A DNA stretch of 64,000 bases from Ophiobolus disseminans (GCA_010093685.1 MU006234.1:188165-252164), one strand, 5' to 3'; positions 45,866-58,800 are shown, numbered from the stretch's first letter. Notes: a model not told the origin generated them from the letters alone. A program made the numbers and translations.

Positions 45866-46353
45866 ATGAAACCCGGGAGGAACAATCTTACACAAGATAC
45901 AAACATATTTCTTATTGGCCCGCATTTACGCTCATTCAGTCGAGCTGTCACATCATGTGTAGCCTCTGGAATTCTCCTTGCGCCCCTTGTAGTACTCTTC
46001 TGCGTTCGAAATTCCCTATGGCGCCTCGTCATCATCACCATAGCCGTACTGTTCTTTTTGTCGGCTCTCTCAACATGGATAAAAGCTAGGACGATTGAGA
46101 TAGTCACAGCTGGCGCAAGGTAAGACGATATATATCGTATGCCTATGGGATACTGACGCTTTTGAATAGCTACGCCGCCGTTCTGGTTGTCTTCACATCG
46201 GCTAGCTATGCTATGAGCACACTCCGCAACAAGCAAGTATCTCAAGTATTGACCGCCATGCTTGCTTGCTTGATAAAAAATAGGAGCGGCGCCCATACTT
46301 GCTTGAATTACTTACAGATATTTAGTGATATACAAAGTCTTGGCGCTTTTTAG
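45866..46353 (+). pseudogene. DUF6594-type membrane protein, C-terminal remnant
   Basis: Two exons, 45866-46119 and 46170-46353, about 145 residues. Two hydrophobic helices (VASGILLAPLVVLFCV; LWRLVIITIAVLFFLSALS) are followed by KARTIEIVTAGASYAAVLVVFTSAS, the C-terminal signature of fungal DUF6594 proteins. The usual N-terminal 150-200 residues (soluble helical part) are absent, and the tail after VFTSA is atypical. The remnant lies at the very edge of the second transposon island. Confidence 0.55.
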
Positions 46354-46743
46354 GATTGAGTTTTTTGGAGTTGCAAGCAGCGCGCTGCCTTGCCTTAATC
46401 GTCCTCTACCTAACTTTGTATGTTATACTCACGCGCGAGCTCGTTGTTGTTGATATTGCCGTTGCTGTCGTCGCAGCGCTTGGTGTAGGCTGGTAAATGG
46501 GTTCGGGGTACCCACCGCTGGGTATAGGCTGGGTAGGGGTCGCACGGATCTTGGGTTGAGGCTGGGGTTGGGTCGCACGGGCTATGGGTAGAGGTTGGGT
46601 AGGGTTATTTTAGGCTGGGCATAGGTTGGGATAGGGTCGCACAGACGATGGGCTGGGGTTGGGTTAGGGGTACCCAGCTAGGTTGTGTAACGAGGTTGCA
46701 AACACCTTATTCTATAGTCAGGCTTTGCCGCTTTGCCTCCACT

Positions 46744-46889
46744 TGTAAGCCCAGGGCACCTTGCATGGTCACGTGGATTATCCACTAGCCAATCAGCCCA
46801 CCACTTCATGTATATAAGCTTAGATCACGGACATCCCAGTCCAGGACAATACAACATCACACTTCGTCACCTGCTCCCTACTGCTTACA
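46744..46889 (+). repeat. 5' LTR of the copia element
   Basis: 146 bp, TGTAAGCCCAGG to CTGCTTACA, with a TATATAAGC promoter-like site near 46811. It is less mutated than the 3' LTR. Confidence 0.9.
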
Positions 46890-49800
46890 GTTATGAGCCC
46901 GGCCTAATCCGCTTTATCAATCTTCAACCGACCTACCTACCTACCTAGCTTTCGACCAACAGAGCGTCGCGATCAGCATGTCGAAAAATACCGTTACATC
47001 CGACCTCGTCCTTGACGGCCAGAGCAACTGGGAACTCTGGATCTTTGTTGTCAAGCGCATCGCTGAAGCAGGTGACGTATGGGAATACATTGACCCTAAT
47101 CAGCCTCATCGTCCACTTCAGAAGCCTGAGAAGCCTGTTCGACCAGTACCCACCGTCAACGCTGATGGATCTCCACCAACTCAGCCTACTCAGCAGGCTC
47201 TCCTGCAGTACAATCAGGATCTCAGTAACTATTACAAGGACATCAAAGAATACAGACGCCTGAAGGATAAGTTAGGACAAGTCGAAGCACACATTACTAA
47301 GACTATACAGCAGGATCTCCTCTATCACATCAAAGACAAACTGTCTATTCATGATCAAATCAAGACGCTCCAAGAGCTCTACTCTCCAACTACAGCTGAT
47401 CAAGAGTACCGCGTTCAAAAAGCGTACGAAGCAGCCAAAATTCTACACGCTCGCCGATCAAACATCGAAGATTGGTGTAGCGAATTCCTTACAGCGTACA
47501 ACCGAGCAAAGCAGCTCAACTTGCTAGAAGTACATAGCTTCTGAGCACACAAGGATCTCGTACGAGCTATTAAGCAAGTTGATGCCGCATACGCTGCAAG
47601 TGCCTCACTCAGTATCTTTAAAGCTGAAGAGACCTAGAACTTGAACCGCAACGTACCTGTCTCCAGCGAGTCTCAGCTATCTACTGTCCTTGCAGACTTC
47701 CTACGCTATCATCGAACAACGCACTTAAGAAAGACGAACATTCATAGAGGCGTATTTGGAGCTACGCTGAATGGTCAAGAATCTCCTTACAAGAGAAAAA
47801 GATCAAGAAGCGACGAAAAACTGTCAAAACCCTGCCTCTGTGGAGACAACCACTTCTAGGGACTGTGTCCGTACATCGACACAACACTTAGAACACGAGG
47901 GTTCGTCGAAAACCCTGAGAAAGCCAAGAAGATTGCTGCATTTAAGGCTGCAGATACGAAAGGCATCCTTAACAAGATTTGGGAAAAGAACCAACGCTAC
48001 AAGAAGCTGAGGAGCAAGGATACTAATACGCGAACTAACGCTAATTCGATAGAAATCGATGCCAGCGATTAACCTACAGATCAATCATCACACGAGGCAT
48101 ATGCTGTCTTCTTATCGGCGTTTAACAACTAGTTATTGCTCCGCGACTATCCGCTTCTCCACTTATAGACGCTAGATCCTGCTATAGATATCTACATCTG
48201 CAACAACCCCGCCGAGTTCCACTAGAAGGCTCCGGCAGCCGACGACGATATCGTCCTAGCAGGTGCTTTAGATGCTCGTATTGAAGCATAAGGAGAAGTC
48301 ACAATACCCCTAACAACACTAAGCGGCATTAAGACTTCTACGCTGAAGCGGGTAGCTCTTATCCTATCCTTCTTTACTAGCCTTGTCTCCCTCTTGCGTC
48401 TCACATCATTAAATATCCACTTCGATTCTAGTCGAAACGTACTCTACCGCGGAGGAACACCTCGCGAAGATATCGCAAAGCTTACCCAACTAGGAGGCTA
48501 TTAGCTAGTCGTGCATCGCTCTTAACCTGCAGCACAGCCACTACTGCAGCATGCAGCCTTCGCAACCAATTAACGCAGGCTACAACATTCCGCATTACCG
48601 CTAAAGCCTCGATTGCTTACTAAGCCTCAGCTACATGTCTTACTAGGACATGCAGGCAGTGACGCTATTGAACGCCTGTCAAGTCACGTTAGAGGAATAC
48701 TGCCACTAACTAGTTCTGCTCCAGCTACAATCAACTGCGAAGAATGCCTGCAGAACAAGGCACATTAAATTATCTCACGGCGTATTAGATATGAGCTTAG
48801 CGTGTCTCGTCCTTTCGAAACTGTAGCGATTGATCTCATACAGCTTGACGTCACTAGCTACAACGGACATCGATACGTCTTCTACGCTTTTAATCTATAC
48901 ACAAAGGTCAATTTCGTGTATACAATCGCAAAGCGCGACAAAGCAACGCTTCTTAACGTCCTTACCCGCCTTAATCGATCACTCAAACGCGAATTTAACG
49001 CTACTGTTACATTTCTGATTGCTAATAATGAGAAAGGCTACAGTCTCACTAACGACTTAGCGCGAGCGTACTGTCACAGAGAAGGCATTCGACTCCAAAT
49101 CAGAGCACTACACACTAAGGAACAGAACAGATCTACCGAACGCTTAGGCAAGAACTTAATCGTTCGAAGCCGATCTATAAGCATTACATCGAATTTGCCT
49201 CTACAGCTTGCTCCTGAGATATACGTTGCTGCAGCCTACCTGCTTAATCGCACACCTACACGAACAATCGGTTAGAAAACTCTATTCGAAATGGCCTACT
49301 CGAAGCAGCCGTCAATTGCTTATCTACGAGTATACGGCTGCCATGCATACGCGCTCCGTTAACAGATACTACAAGGCGACAAACTATCTCCACGCGCACT
49401 CATCGGATACCTTGTTAGCTACGACTCCTCGAATATCTATCGAGTTTAGCTACTAAATGCGACAAGCAGAGCACATCAAGGCAAGGTAATTCAGATACGA
49501 GATGTCACATTTAAGGAGGATCTCTTCTACTAGCACAAAGACGAATCTAATCCACTCCTGCAAGGCGAAGAGCTTAAAGCAATTACGCACACACTTTATA
49601 TGCTAGCTTTACAAGATCCTAAGGATTCTTTAGAAGACAAGTATAGCAGTATATCAGAACTTAATCAGGCTAAATCCAGCTCGCCTTTAGACGATCACTT
49701 AAAGCCTCACAATCAGTTCCACAGCGATCCTCTCTTACTAACACTAGCCTCTACAATCTCTCCTAATCTAGATCCTTAATTCCCTACTCAAGCCTCATCA

Positions 49801-52001
49801 GCTACTCTTGGACGCAGTCCTACACTAGACTTCTAGCCCTCTGCTTAAACATTAAGAAAGCGGAAGCGACGCAGCTCACTTAACTCAAACGCTGCACAAA
49901 ACCGCGAGGTTATTAATAGCAACCTACGCGACACGTATATCCTTCCTGAAGGATTAACACAAAGCCGAAAGCCCTCTCGCAAAAGCAGCAGCTTCTTTGT
50001 TAACAAATACTAGTCGACATTTGTAGCTGCGTCTACTACAGCTCTAAAGACGCGATTCCATCACTCAAATCTACCGCCTAAACCTCGATTTTACTAGGAT
50101 GTAATGAAGCTAATAGCTCTACACTAACAAGGCTTCATTACAGCTATACAGCGCGAGATATCAGACATTAAGCGCAAAGGCACATACAAGACTATTAACT
50201 AGACGGACTTTAACGCTCAAGACTACGAGGTCCTACTACTGCTTTAGGTGTTTAAATACAAGCTTAACAGCGAAGGCTACCTTAACAAATACAAGGCTAG
50301 GATCTGCGTACGAGGCGATCTTCAAACAACAGCTGAAGATACGTACGCTGCTACACTAGCTATACGTACATTCCGAGCACTTATAGCTATTGCTGCCTAC
50401 TTTAACATAGAGGTTCGACAATACGATACTGTCAACGCGTTCACAAACGCTTAACTTGCTACGCTAGTATTCTGCTATCTACTAGAAGGTTTCTCTAATT
50501 CAGATCATCTTTGGGAGCTACGCCGCGCACTATACGGCTTAAAAACCTTGCCACTTCTTTAGTACGAAGAATTCACGAAGACTCTTATAGAGCTTAGACT
50601 TAAACCAGTCAAAGATGCTCTATGCCTGTGGAAAAACAACAAGCTACTAGTATTCTTCTACGTCGACGACATTGTAGTCCTTGCCAAGCCAGCATACACA
50701 GCCGCTCTTAACCTCTTTGAACGCAAGCTCCTACGCAAATACGAGATTCGATCGCTAGAAGAGCTATCTACCTTCTGCGGCATACAGACATACCGCGATA
50801 GGTCAGTTAGATCGATCTTGCTATCGCAGCCAGCGTATATCGATAAGCTCTGCACTAAATATCCGTCGCTAAAGCAATTTACTTAACCTCCTGCGACTCC
50901 GCTTCCCCTTGAGGAACTCCTTCCCTCAGACGAGCCAAAGAACGAAGCCAATCTAAACAGATACGCACAACTAGTTAGATCTATCGGCTATGTTGCTACT
51001 GCTACACGACCTGATGTTTCCAAAGCTCACTCAAAACTAGCCGAATTCCTTGTCAATCCAACCCAACGCTATATAGACGCTGCCTATCAGACGATAGCAT
51101 ATCTACACTACACTAAAGATCGAGCGCTCTACTACGACGCTTTAATATCCACCAACACCGCTCACATCGTTGATCACGAAGAGCCGGACTTCTTTAGCGC
51201 TACTGATGCTTTATACGCTAATTACAAAGCTATACGGAAGAGCTCTTAAGGATACATATTCTTCCTGTTTGGCGGTTCTATTGACTAGAAAGCGACACTT
51301 CAACGATGCGTAACCAAATCTACTACTGAAGCTAAGCTCGTCGCTGCATCCTCAGCAGGCACAGAGCTACTCTAGTGGTGGAGACTCTTTAAAGACATTG
51401 AGTTTAATCTAGGCAATAAGCAAATACTATTCTGCGACAATCAGCAAACGATTCGACTTGTCACTACAGCTACGCCTCGCCTTAAAACTTCACTGCGACA
51501 TGTCGATATACATTATCACTAGCTACGCCAGGAATCTCAAGAGCAGAACATCAATCTCTTATACATACAGACTAAAAGCCAGCCAGCTAACGGCCTTACA
51601 AAACTACTGCCTCGTCAGAGACACGAAAATTGGGTATCACTTTTACATTTCAGTATTTTTCCTACTGCACAATGAGCTCTTACAGTACGGTACTCTTCCT
51701 AGTTTCTCCTACATGGTTTTTACAGGTTTGACGAGGCTGTACACTCTACAATGCTCTATAATTTCATATCAGGGATACTACCAAACTCTATACAGAACGG
51801 AAGCAAATCAGATCTCACATGCTTTTGAGGACGCTTATCAGCGAGGTCAACCAACACCGCGACGGCGGACGATCACCCACCTGGCACTGCTCCAATCAAG
51901 CGGCTACCCACTGCACTCAAACAAGCAGCTCTACCTGAACAGGGTAGGGGGTAGCCTATAATCACATCAGCTTCTACATACGTTCGAATCTAAGGGAGGT
52001 G

Positions 52002-52147
52002 TGTAAGCCTAGGGCACCTTGCATGGTCACGTGGATTATCCACTAGCTAATCAGCCCACTACTTCATGTATATAAGCTTAGATCACGGACATCCCAGTCT
52101 AGGACAATACAACATCACACTTCGTCACCTGCTCCCTACTACTTACA
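52002..52147 (+). repeat. 3' LTR of the copia element
   Basis: 146 bp, same length as the 5' LTR. It differs from the 5' LTR by four C-to-T changes at CpA and one G-to-A at TpG. Confidence 0.9.
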
Positions 52148-52942
52148 CCACTTGCCTCTACATTGTCTCTGTATCGGGCCCGCTTTAACCCCGCTTCGCA
52201 TCCGGCCCGACTCCGGATCCTACGAGGAAGGGTGCATGTTTCATTAGGTGTATTTAGTCAAGCTAGTCCTGTAGATAGCTTAGTAGTTTTTTAATATCCT
52301 TTCGTATAAGGCCTATAGGCGTTGTTAGACAATCTAAGGTTTCTAAGTCTCTACGCACTCCCATATGCCTCTGAGTTAATTTACACCGTATTCGGATATC
52401 TTTGATCTTGCCTGCGCCGTTATAGGTTAAGTGCTGTTGAGTTAAGTGCCGTTGAATTCAGTGTGGGGTTTATGCACTAGGTTATCACGTCTTTTTATTA
52501 CACCTTAGCCTACAGTATTACATAAACATAACAAAACTCTAAAACAATTAATATTTATGCACGCGCACTACGTCTACTTAATTGCTTATTTGTCTTAAGT
52601 TGTTCATCAAATAGTGTCAGCCTAATCTGTTTTCGAACTAGAAGCTGCCAATGCGAGGGTGTTGAGTCCCCGTATTCATCCCTATCCTTGTCCCTATCCT
52701 TAGCCCTATCCTCGGCCCTATCCTCGCCCTTATCTTAAGAGCTCTACAAATAAAAAGTAGACTAATACATAACCTAACTGTGACCCAGTCCGTGCGACCT
52801 AACCCTAACTATAGGTTAGTGCGACTACAACCTAACCTATACCTATACTAGCGCAAAATATATAGGTTGGGGTTAGGTCATACCCGGGTCATCACGTGAC
52901 TGAACCCAACCCCAACCTAACCTATACCCATTTACTAGCCTA

Positions 52943-53154
52943 GACCTATATTAGAGGCAATACCTTAGTATCTGCAGTTAATAAGGTTGCAGGTGTTTAA
53001 ACAAAACAACCTTTCTGCTAGTAGTTGTTAAATTTAACGTCTATTGCCTTGTGAAACTTATTAGCAAATAGGTGTATAGCTACGTCTTAATAGCGTTTTG
53101 GAGGTGGTGGCAGCTAATCTCTGTGTAGTCGAACTTTCGGCACTTCTCTAAATA
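52943..53154. other. Spacer between inverted hAT copies
   Basis: About 210 bp of AT-rich unique sequence at the centre of the inverted pair. No gene seen. Confidence 0.5.
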
Positions 53155-53162
53155 GTTTCGTC

Positions 53163-54142
53163 TAGGCTAGTAAATGGGTATAGGTTGGGTTGGGGTTGGG
53201 TTCAGTCACGTGATGACCCAACTCTGACCTAACCCCAACCTATATTTTTTGCGCTAGTATGGGTATAGGTTGGGTTGTGGTCGCACTGACCTGTAGTTAG
53301 GGTTAGGTCGCACGGACTGGGTTACAGTTAGGTTATGTATTAGTCTACTTTTTAGGGTTAGAGCTCTTAAGATAAGGACAAGGATAGGGACAAGGATAGG
53401 GATGAACACGGGGACTCAACACCCTTGCGTCGGCAGCTTCTAGTTCGAAAACAGATTAGGCTAACACTATTTAATAAACAACTTAAGACAAATAAGCGAT
53501 TAAGTAGATGTAGTGCACGTGTATAAATATTAATTGTTTTAGAGTTTCGTTATGTTTATATAATGCTGTAGCCTGTAGGCTAAGGTGTGATAGAAAGATG
53601 TGATAACCTAGTGCACAAACCCTACACTAAATTCAACGGCACTCAACCTGTAACGGCGCAGGCAAGATCAAAGATATCCAAATGCGGTGTGAATTAACTC
53701 AGAGGCATATAGGAGTGCGTAGAGACTCAGAAACCTTAGATTGTCTAACAACGCCTATAGGCCTTGTACAAAAGGGTATCAAAAAACTACTAAGCTATCT
53801 ACAAACATGCACCCTTCCTCGTAGGATCTGGAGGATCCGGAGGATCCGGAGTCGGGCCGGATGCGAAGCGGGGTTGAAGCGGACCCGATACAGGGACAAT
53901 GTGGAGGCAAGTAGAGGCAAAGCCTAATGCAACCTCGTTACACGACCCAGCTGGGTACCCCTAACCCAACCCCAGCCCATCGTCCGTGCGACCCTACCCC
54001 AACCTATACCCAGCCTAAAATAACCCTACCTAACCTCTACCCATAGCCCGTGCGACCCAACCCTAGCCTCAACCCAAAATCCGTGCGACCCCTACCCAAC
54101 CTATACCCAGCGGTGGGTACCCCGAACCCATTTACCAGCCTA
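53163..54142 (-). mobile_element. Non-autonomous hAT element (copy R) with 8-bp duplication
   Basis: 980 bp, TAGGCTAGTAAATGGG to CCCATTTACCAGCCTA, flanked by GTTTCGTC at 53155-53162 and 54143-54150, an exact 8-bp target-site duplication as hAT transposases make. Subterminal G-rich arrays (53175-53340 and the complement at 53940-54130) and a 12-bp CCTATCC-type repeat near 53380 lie inside. An 81-codon frame at 53682-53927 shows no transposase domain. It is an inverted copy of element L. Confidence 0.8.
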
Positions 54143-54150
54143 GTTTCGTC

Positions 54151-57100
54151 GTTTCTAGCTAGCTAATTGCGGTCAAAAATGTGCTGTAGTAGGTTATATT
54201 CGTACTTAAGTGATTACGATCAGAGTAGTTGACTCGCGGTTGTCGTCGGCGTCCTTTAATTATGTTTTCTTAACTGCTAACCTCTGGATTTATACGTCTT
54301 AGAGCGTTGTTCTAGTGTCGATCTGGTACGTAGTTATAGTCTTAGTCTCCCTAACCGCCTAGTACGTCTTATTAGCGGGAGGTTATTAATTCTAATGTTG
54401 CAGGACTATTATTAGGATATCTAACCTTAATTATAGGACTATCAAATTCCTTATCCTGCTTCTCTAGCTTAAACTGTATATCGTTCTTAGTTACTACTTT
54501 ATTCTAAGTTAGAGGGTTGTTCTTATAAGATTGGTTCCGTCTCTGCAATAGAGAGAGAGGGTCCTCGATGTCTATAAGTGCTTAAGGCGTAGGTATATCC
54601 AGGATCTCGATTAAGCGTTCAGCTTCTTCTAAAAGCTTCTTAGGCTTATTATCGTCCTTTATAAGGTGCTGTTAGTTATAGACTACATCGCGTGTTCGCA
54701 TTACACGTTCCTTAGAGGGTATCTAGATGTAGAAAATGTTCGTTAAGTCGTAGCTAACTAGGTATCCAATTATCGTACGGGATTTAAGCTTGTCTCCGCG
54801 CTTAACCTTTCTGTTAAGTACGTAGGTACGACATCTAATTAGTGCTATATGCGCTACTAACAGTTTTCTTCTAAATACTCTCTAATATAGCGTGTCCTAG
54901 TTAAGGCTCTCTATTAGCGTAACATTAAGCAATATAGCAGCGGTGACAACAAGCTCGTTTGCTAGTTCCTTTAGAAGTCCTAATGAGATTCTTAATGCTC
55001 TTCTACGTTCAACGATAATTCTTCTAGCTCTTTTAGCATTTGGATTTTGCGCAGGAGTATTAGCAGCTTGTGCTTTAATCTTAATACTAAGCTCTTTACA
55101 GATATCGTACAATAGCTCGCAGTAGCTAGGCTTACTATTAATTCGAAATACCACTATAGTGTATTCGAATTGTTGTTAAATCTTCGCAATTAGAGCTTTA
55201 ATCACATTCACTAGAGTGTTCTTTTGTTGGTTTGGTGTTGTTGTGACCTTATGCTACTTAATTAAATAACAGATCGCATAAAAAGCGTATTTGTCGCTAT
55301 TGTAACAAGCTTCTCCTTAAGAAAGCAATTGAACTAGATTAATGCCAACGCGATAGAAAGGCGTTGTATTCGTATCCTTAGGGGTCCTTCGGGAGATTTG
55401 CTGCGTTATTTTCGACTAGATACACATATCACAGTCCTTCTATTTTAACGCTTTGTCGTCTCTAGTAAGTTTAAAGCCTATAACGCTCTTAGGCAGATAA
55501 TTAATTGCCTGCTTACTTACGTAACCCTATAAATAATGCGCTTTGTTGGCCGTAGCGACAATCGCTAGTCGTGGTTTCTAAGATGTCTTCTAAACTGCAA
55601 ATGTGCTTAGTTTAGGTTAGTTGTTCTCCGCAGCATTAATAAGCTAGTGCCTATTGCTGTACTCTAGCGTTGCGACTACATTGCTCGGGTAATTCTAGTA
55701 GACCAAATCGCGTCCTAAGTCAAAATAAATTCCTAGCGATTGGCAGCGTAATAGACCAAGAACATTAGCAAAGAATCCTTCTACTAATGCAACGTAGGTA
55801 AGCTTAATAGGTGCTTTACTAGATAGTGTTCGTACATTAAGCACAACAGTGCCCTATTTAGCGATCTAAACAACCTAACCCCTAGCATAAATTACCTCTC
55901 TAGGTTTAGCTTTCCGTACAAAGGTCTATCCAAATCTTTAGGTGTTGCAAACGTGCGCATTTAATCTAGAATCTAATACCTATTAATTTATAAGGTGTAG
56001 TACTTCGGCCGTTGCAGCATTAAAAGTCTGTATTAGGGCGTTTGTCTGTATAGGACTCTTAGCTAGTTTATTATTATCAAAGCGGATAGAAGTCGGAGTT
56101 AAAGTTAATCTAGTATCGTTCTTCGAACTAGTCTTTGCGTCCTTCCCCTTTCTTAAAGGTGTTTGCCCCTTTTCTGCTTAAAGAATGTGTTCTCTAAGCT
56201 TTAGATGCTTCTTTGCCTTCTCTTTTGCTTTAAATATATTCTTGTCGCCTTGCTAGCTATTTTCTCGTAGCTTCGGATTGCAGTACTTGCACTTAAAAAA
56301 CAAATAGTACTCGCTACAAAAGCACTTTAGCTTCTTCTGCTTGTGGTCTTTATTAGCTATACTAAGTGAGGCTAAAAATGTCCCTATTCCTGCTGCTCTA
56401 GGACTTGTTTAGCTGTAGAAAGTCCGAAATTTTGCTATATAGTCTTAAAGAGATAGAACTAGTGTTCCTGCTTTGTCCTTCAAAAGAAGATTAGTAAGCG
56501 ACATCGTTGCTTATGCGTTATTAAGTGGTTTAATAGTAATAAGGAAGTCCTCCTAGCTCTGTGAACTATCTACGTCTAGTAGCTTAAGCGTCCTTATCTA
56601 GTTAGTAATCTTAATCTAATTATCTAGCTAGCCTTTAACCACTCGTCCTCGCTGTGTTGCTTGCAGGTCTCTGTACTTAACTACAAGCTCTCGTAATTGT
56701 CTTGCAGTGTTTAGCAAAAGGTGCTCCTTAAGAGCCTTTAGTTGTTCGTAGGCAGTTAATTTGCCTTCTAGTAGGTATAGATTGCTCTATGTAGTCGTCT
56801 GCGCAATCTCCAATATAAGTTTATTTAGTGCCTTCTGCTAGTGTAGGTAGGTCTTTTGTTCGTATTCCTAGGCATCTAGCAAGTCCTAGTAGTCGAGTTG
56901 TTGTTCCTGAGTAAGCTGTGAACGAAGCCTTACTCCTTCTGCTATAGTAGTAGGCGTTAGTCGCACAGGTTCGATAAGCTTCTTCAGCTCATCTTGCGAC
57001 TTGTTGGGATCGCAGTATTCCTATACACTATTAAGAGTAGCTTTATCCCGTCGAAGAAACAGCTCTTCTTGCTAGTTAGATAGCTTCTTAAGGATAACAG

Positions 57101-57450
57101 TAGCCTTAGTTATAAGACTAGACGATTTGGTTGCAGCTATTGCAACAAGCAATACGGTGGCAGCAAAAGACGTACAACAAGGTATCTGACAATAATACAA
57201 ACAATAGAATACGCTTAAGGAAATACAAGTGAATAGTAGTTATTGACAAGAGGTGCAGCAGCACGTATCTAGGCTTATAACTATCGCAGTAGACAAGGTG
57301 TTAACAACTACATCTAAGAACTGTGTTAATTGTCCTACGGACTAGATACACAAGGTTATATACATAAGGTATGCGTAAGCATATAACGTTAAAGGAGTGG
57401 AAGTGAACGTTGTAGAACATGGTCGAAGATTCGGCTAAGAGGTATCGGGC
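54151..57450 (-). mobile_element. Reverse Ty1/copia element, heavily RIP-degraded
   Basis: On the minus strand gag runs from about 57130 (ATVILKKLSN; a W/*EYCDPN motif) to about 56280 with a knuckle-like CFCSEYYLFFKCKYC, followed by protease and integrase remnants to about 54890. An 85-codon piece at 54897-55154 carries copia integrase core features (KAQAANTPAQNPNAKRA; LLNVTLIE). RT and RNase H are missing or unreadable before copy R of hAT. 57190-57450 is probably LTR or leader, but its ends were not resolved. Confidence 0.7.
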
Positions 57451-58800
57451 CGATGCTAACAATGGCAGTCCCCAATAGCAACATCATCACTAACACGATA
57501 GAGTAATAACGACGTTAGATTGGCCTAGCTTAAGCAGGTTTTTAATCGCTGTACGCGCTAGAAAGCTTGTTAAGGTTAGGATTAGCGTCTCCTTATACTT
57601 AACGGCCATAGCAGCCACCTCACAATAGATTTTATTAACTACTGCGACTCTTATAGCATCCTCCTAGCCGTGTTTCTACCTTACAGTACCTATACTTTGC
57701 AGCCACTTGACGTTGTTATGTTTAAACCTCTCTCGAGCGCCTACTCTACCACCCTCACTAACCACCTCTAGCAGAGCTAAGGGTTGGTACCTATCAAGGA
57801 GGGCGACTTCTTCCCACTATTTTGGGAAGCGTAGCAATCCTCCTTTACGCTAGAGCTCACCCTTAAGGCCTTTAAAAGTACTAGTATATAGCCTATTGTC
57901 AGGACGCAGGTCCGCACCCACTACGCCATGCAACCAAAAAGGTATGTATGATCAATGAACATTGATCATGGTGTGCGGAACAGTATATATCGTACAGGCT
58001 ATGTCACGCGAGGCTACGCCTCGTTCACGCACGCCTGACACCTATAGACGGAGAGACTATACCAAAGCGGTTCACGGACGATACCTTAGAGGCGCCCGCA
58101 CAGCCCTCCGCTCTCACTTCGAACTACTAGCGTTATATAGAGCGTCTCGTACGCTCTGCAGTAAGCGATTAGGGCGCAGATAAGTCGAAAAAGCTCTCCC
58201 AAACGGTCCACTCACTGGCCACCTAGAACGAGCTACTACGCCACGAAAACGAGGGCTTAAAGGAGGCTCTTATAGTCAAAAAGAGGCATAGGAAGGTTAG
58301 TAAGCCTCTTAACCTGCAGCAGAGAGAGGAGTACTACGGTGGTGCTATGTTCTGGTTGCCGCAAAAGGTTAGAGAGGCCTGTGCCCGTAAGGCCGTGAAG
58401 AAGCAGGAACAACACTAAGAAATGCTTGCAAAGGCAAACAGGAAGGAGCTTAGGCTTGCTGCAAAGCTCTACAAAGATGAGATAGCTGAGGAGAAACGTG
58501 TTGCGAGGGAGGAAGCCAAAGTAGTGCGAGAGGAGGCAAAGGCCAAAAAGGCGGCTGAGCGCGCAGCCAAAATTGAAGCTCAAAACACCAAAAAAGCTGC
58601 CTAAACGTCCTAATTAGGCAAGAGGAGAGCCTCAAGGCCTCCCCTATCTGCGCCCAAGCGCCAGAGACGCGGTGGTGCCTCTGCAGCTGCTGCGACGTCT
58701 CCAGAGGCTGCATCTGCTCTTCTACCCAAAGTCAACTCTAGAGGCCGCACCATCAACGTCCCACACAAATGTAGATAGTACAAAGTCATCGCAAGCATGT
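57451..58800 (+). mobile_element. Fot1/pogo-type transposase relic
   Basis: The plus-strand frame contains the C-terminal half of a DDE transposase of the pogo/Fot1 group: RLLILNGHSSHLTIDFINYC, LLAVFLPYSTYTLQPLDVVMFKPL, GDFFPLFWEA, then a basic coiled tail (EEYYGGAMFWLPQKVREA; LAAKLYKDEIAEEKRVAREEA) to about 58600 and a Lys/Ala-rich end. Trp codons appear as TAG. The frame is interrupted at about 57935-58040 by sequence around a GATCAATGAACATTGATC palindrome. The N-terminal DNA-binding half and terminal repeats are not seen. Confidence 0.75.

Larger units (their letters stand above)
46744..52147 (+). mobile_element. Full-length Ty1/copia element with LTRs and CCACT duplication
   Basis: 5' LTR 46744-46889 and 3' LTR 52002-52147 (146 bp each, TGTAAG...CTTACA), flanked by CCACT at 46739-46743 and 52148-52152. 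Gag starts at 46978 (MSKNTVTSDLVLDGQSNWEL) and reads 188 codons. Pol follows in copia order: zinc knuckle (CLCGDNHF), GAG-pre-integrase (CEECLQNKAH), integrase 48800-49275, reverse transcriptase 50250-50870 (FYVDDIVVL), and RNase H with ILFCDNQQ and LRHVDIHYH near 51430-51520. Stops are scattered and fewer than in the 1-10330 island, so it is younger but inactive. All five LTR-LTR differences are RIP-type. Confidence 0.92.
46486..52942 (+). mobile_element. hAT-like element (copy L), split by a copia element
   Basis: Starts TAGGCTGGTAAATGGG at 46486 and ends CCCATTTACTAGCCTA at 52942. After removal of the copia element and one duplication copy it is about 1.05 kb and is the inverted counterpart of copy R (53163-54142). 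Subterminal arrays rich in GGGTTGGGGTAGGGTCGCAC occupy about the first 200 bp. Its flanking octamers (GCTTGGTG, GACCTATA) differ, so no duplication survives here. The terminus fits the hAT consensus if CAAA became TAAA by RIP. Confidence 0.65.

Noticed and set aside
46486..46690. Interstitial telomere from the GGGTTGGGT-like arrays
   Set aside because: The units are irregular, include GGGTCGCAC, and occur at both ends of the hAT-like elements, so they are subterminal repeats.
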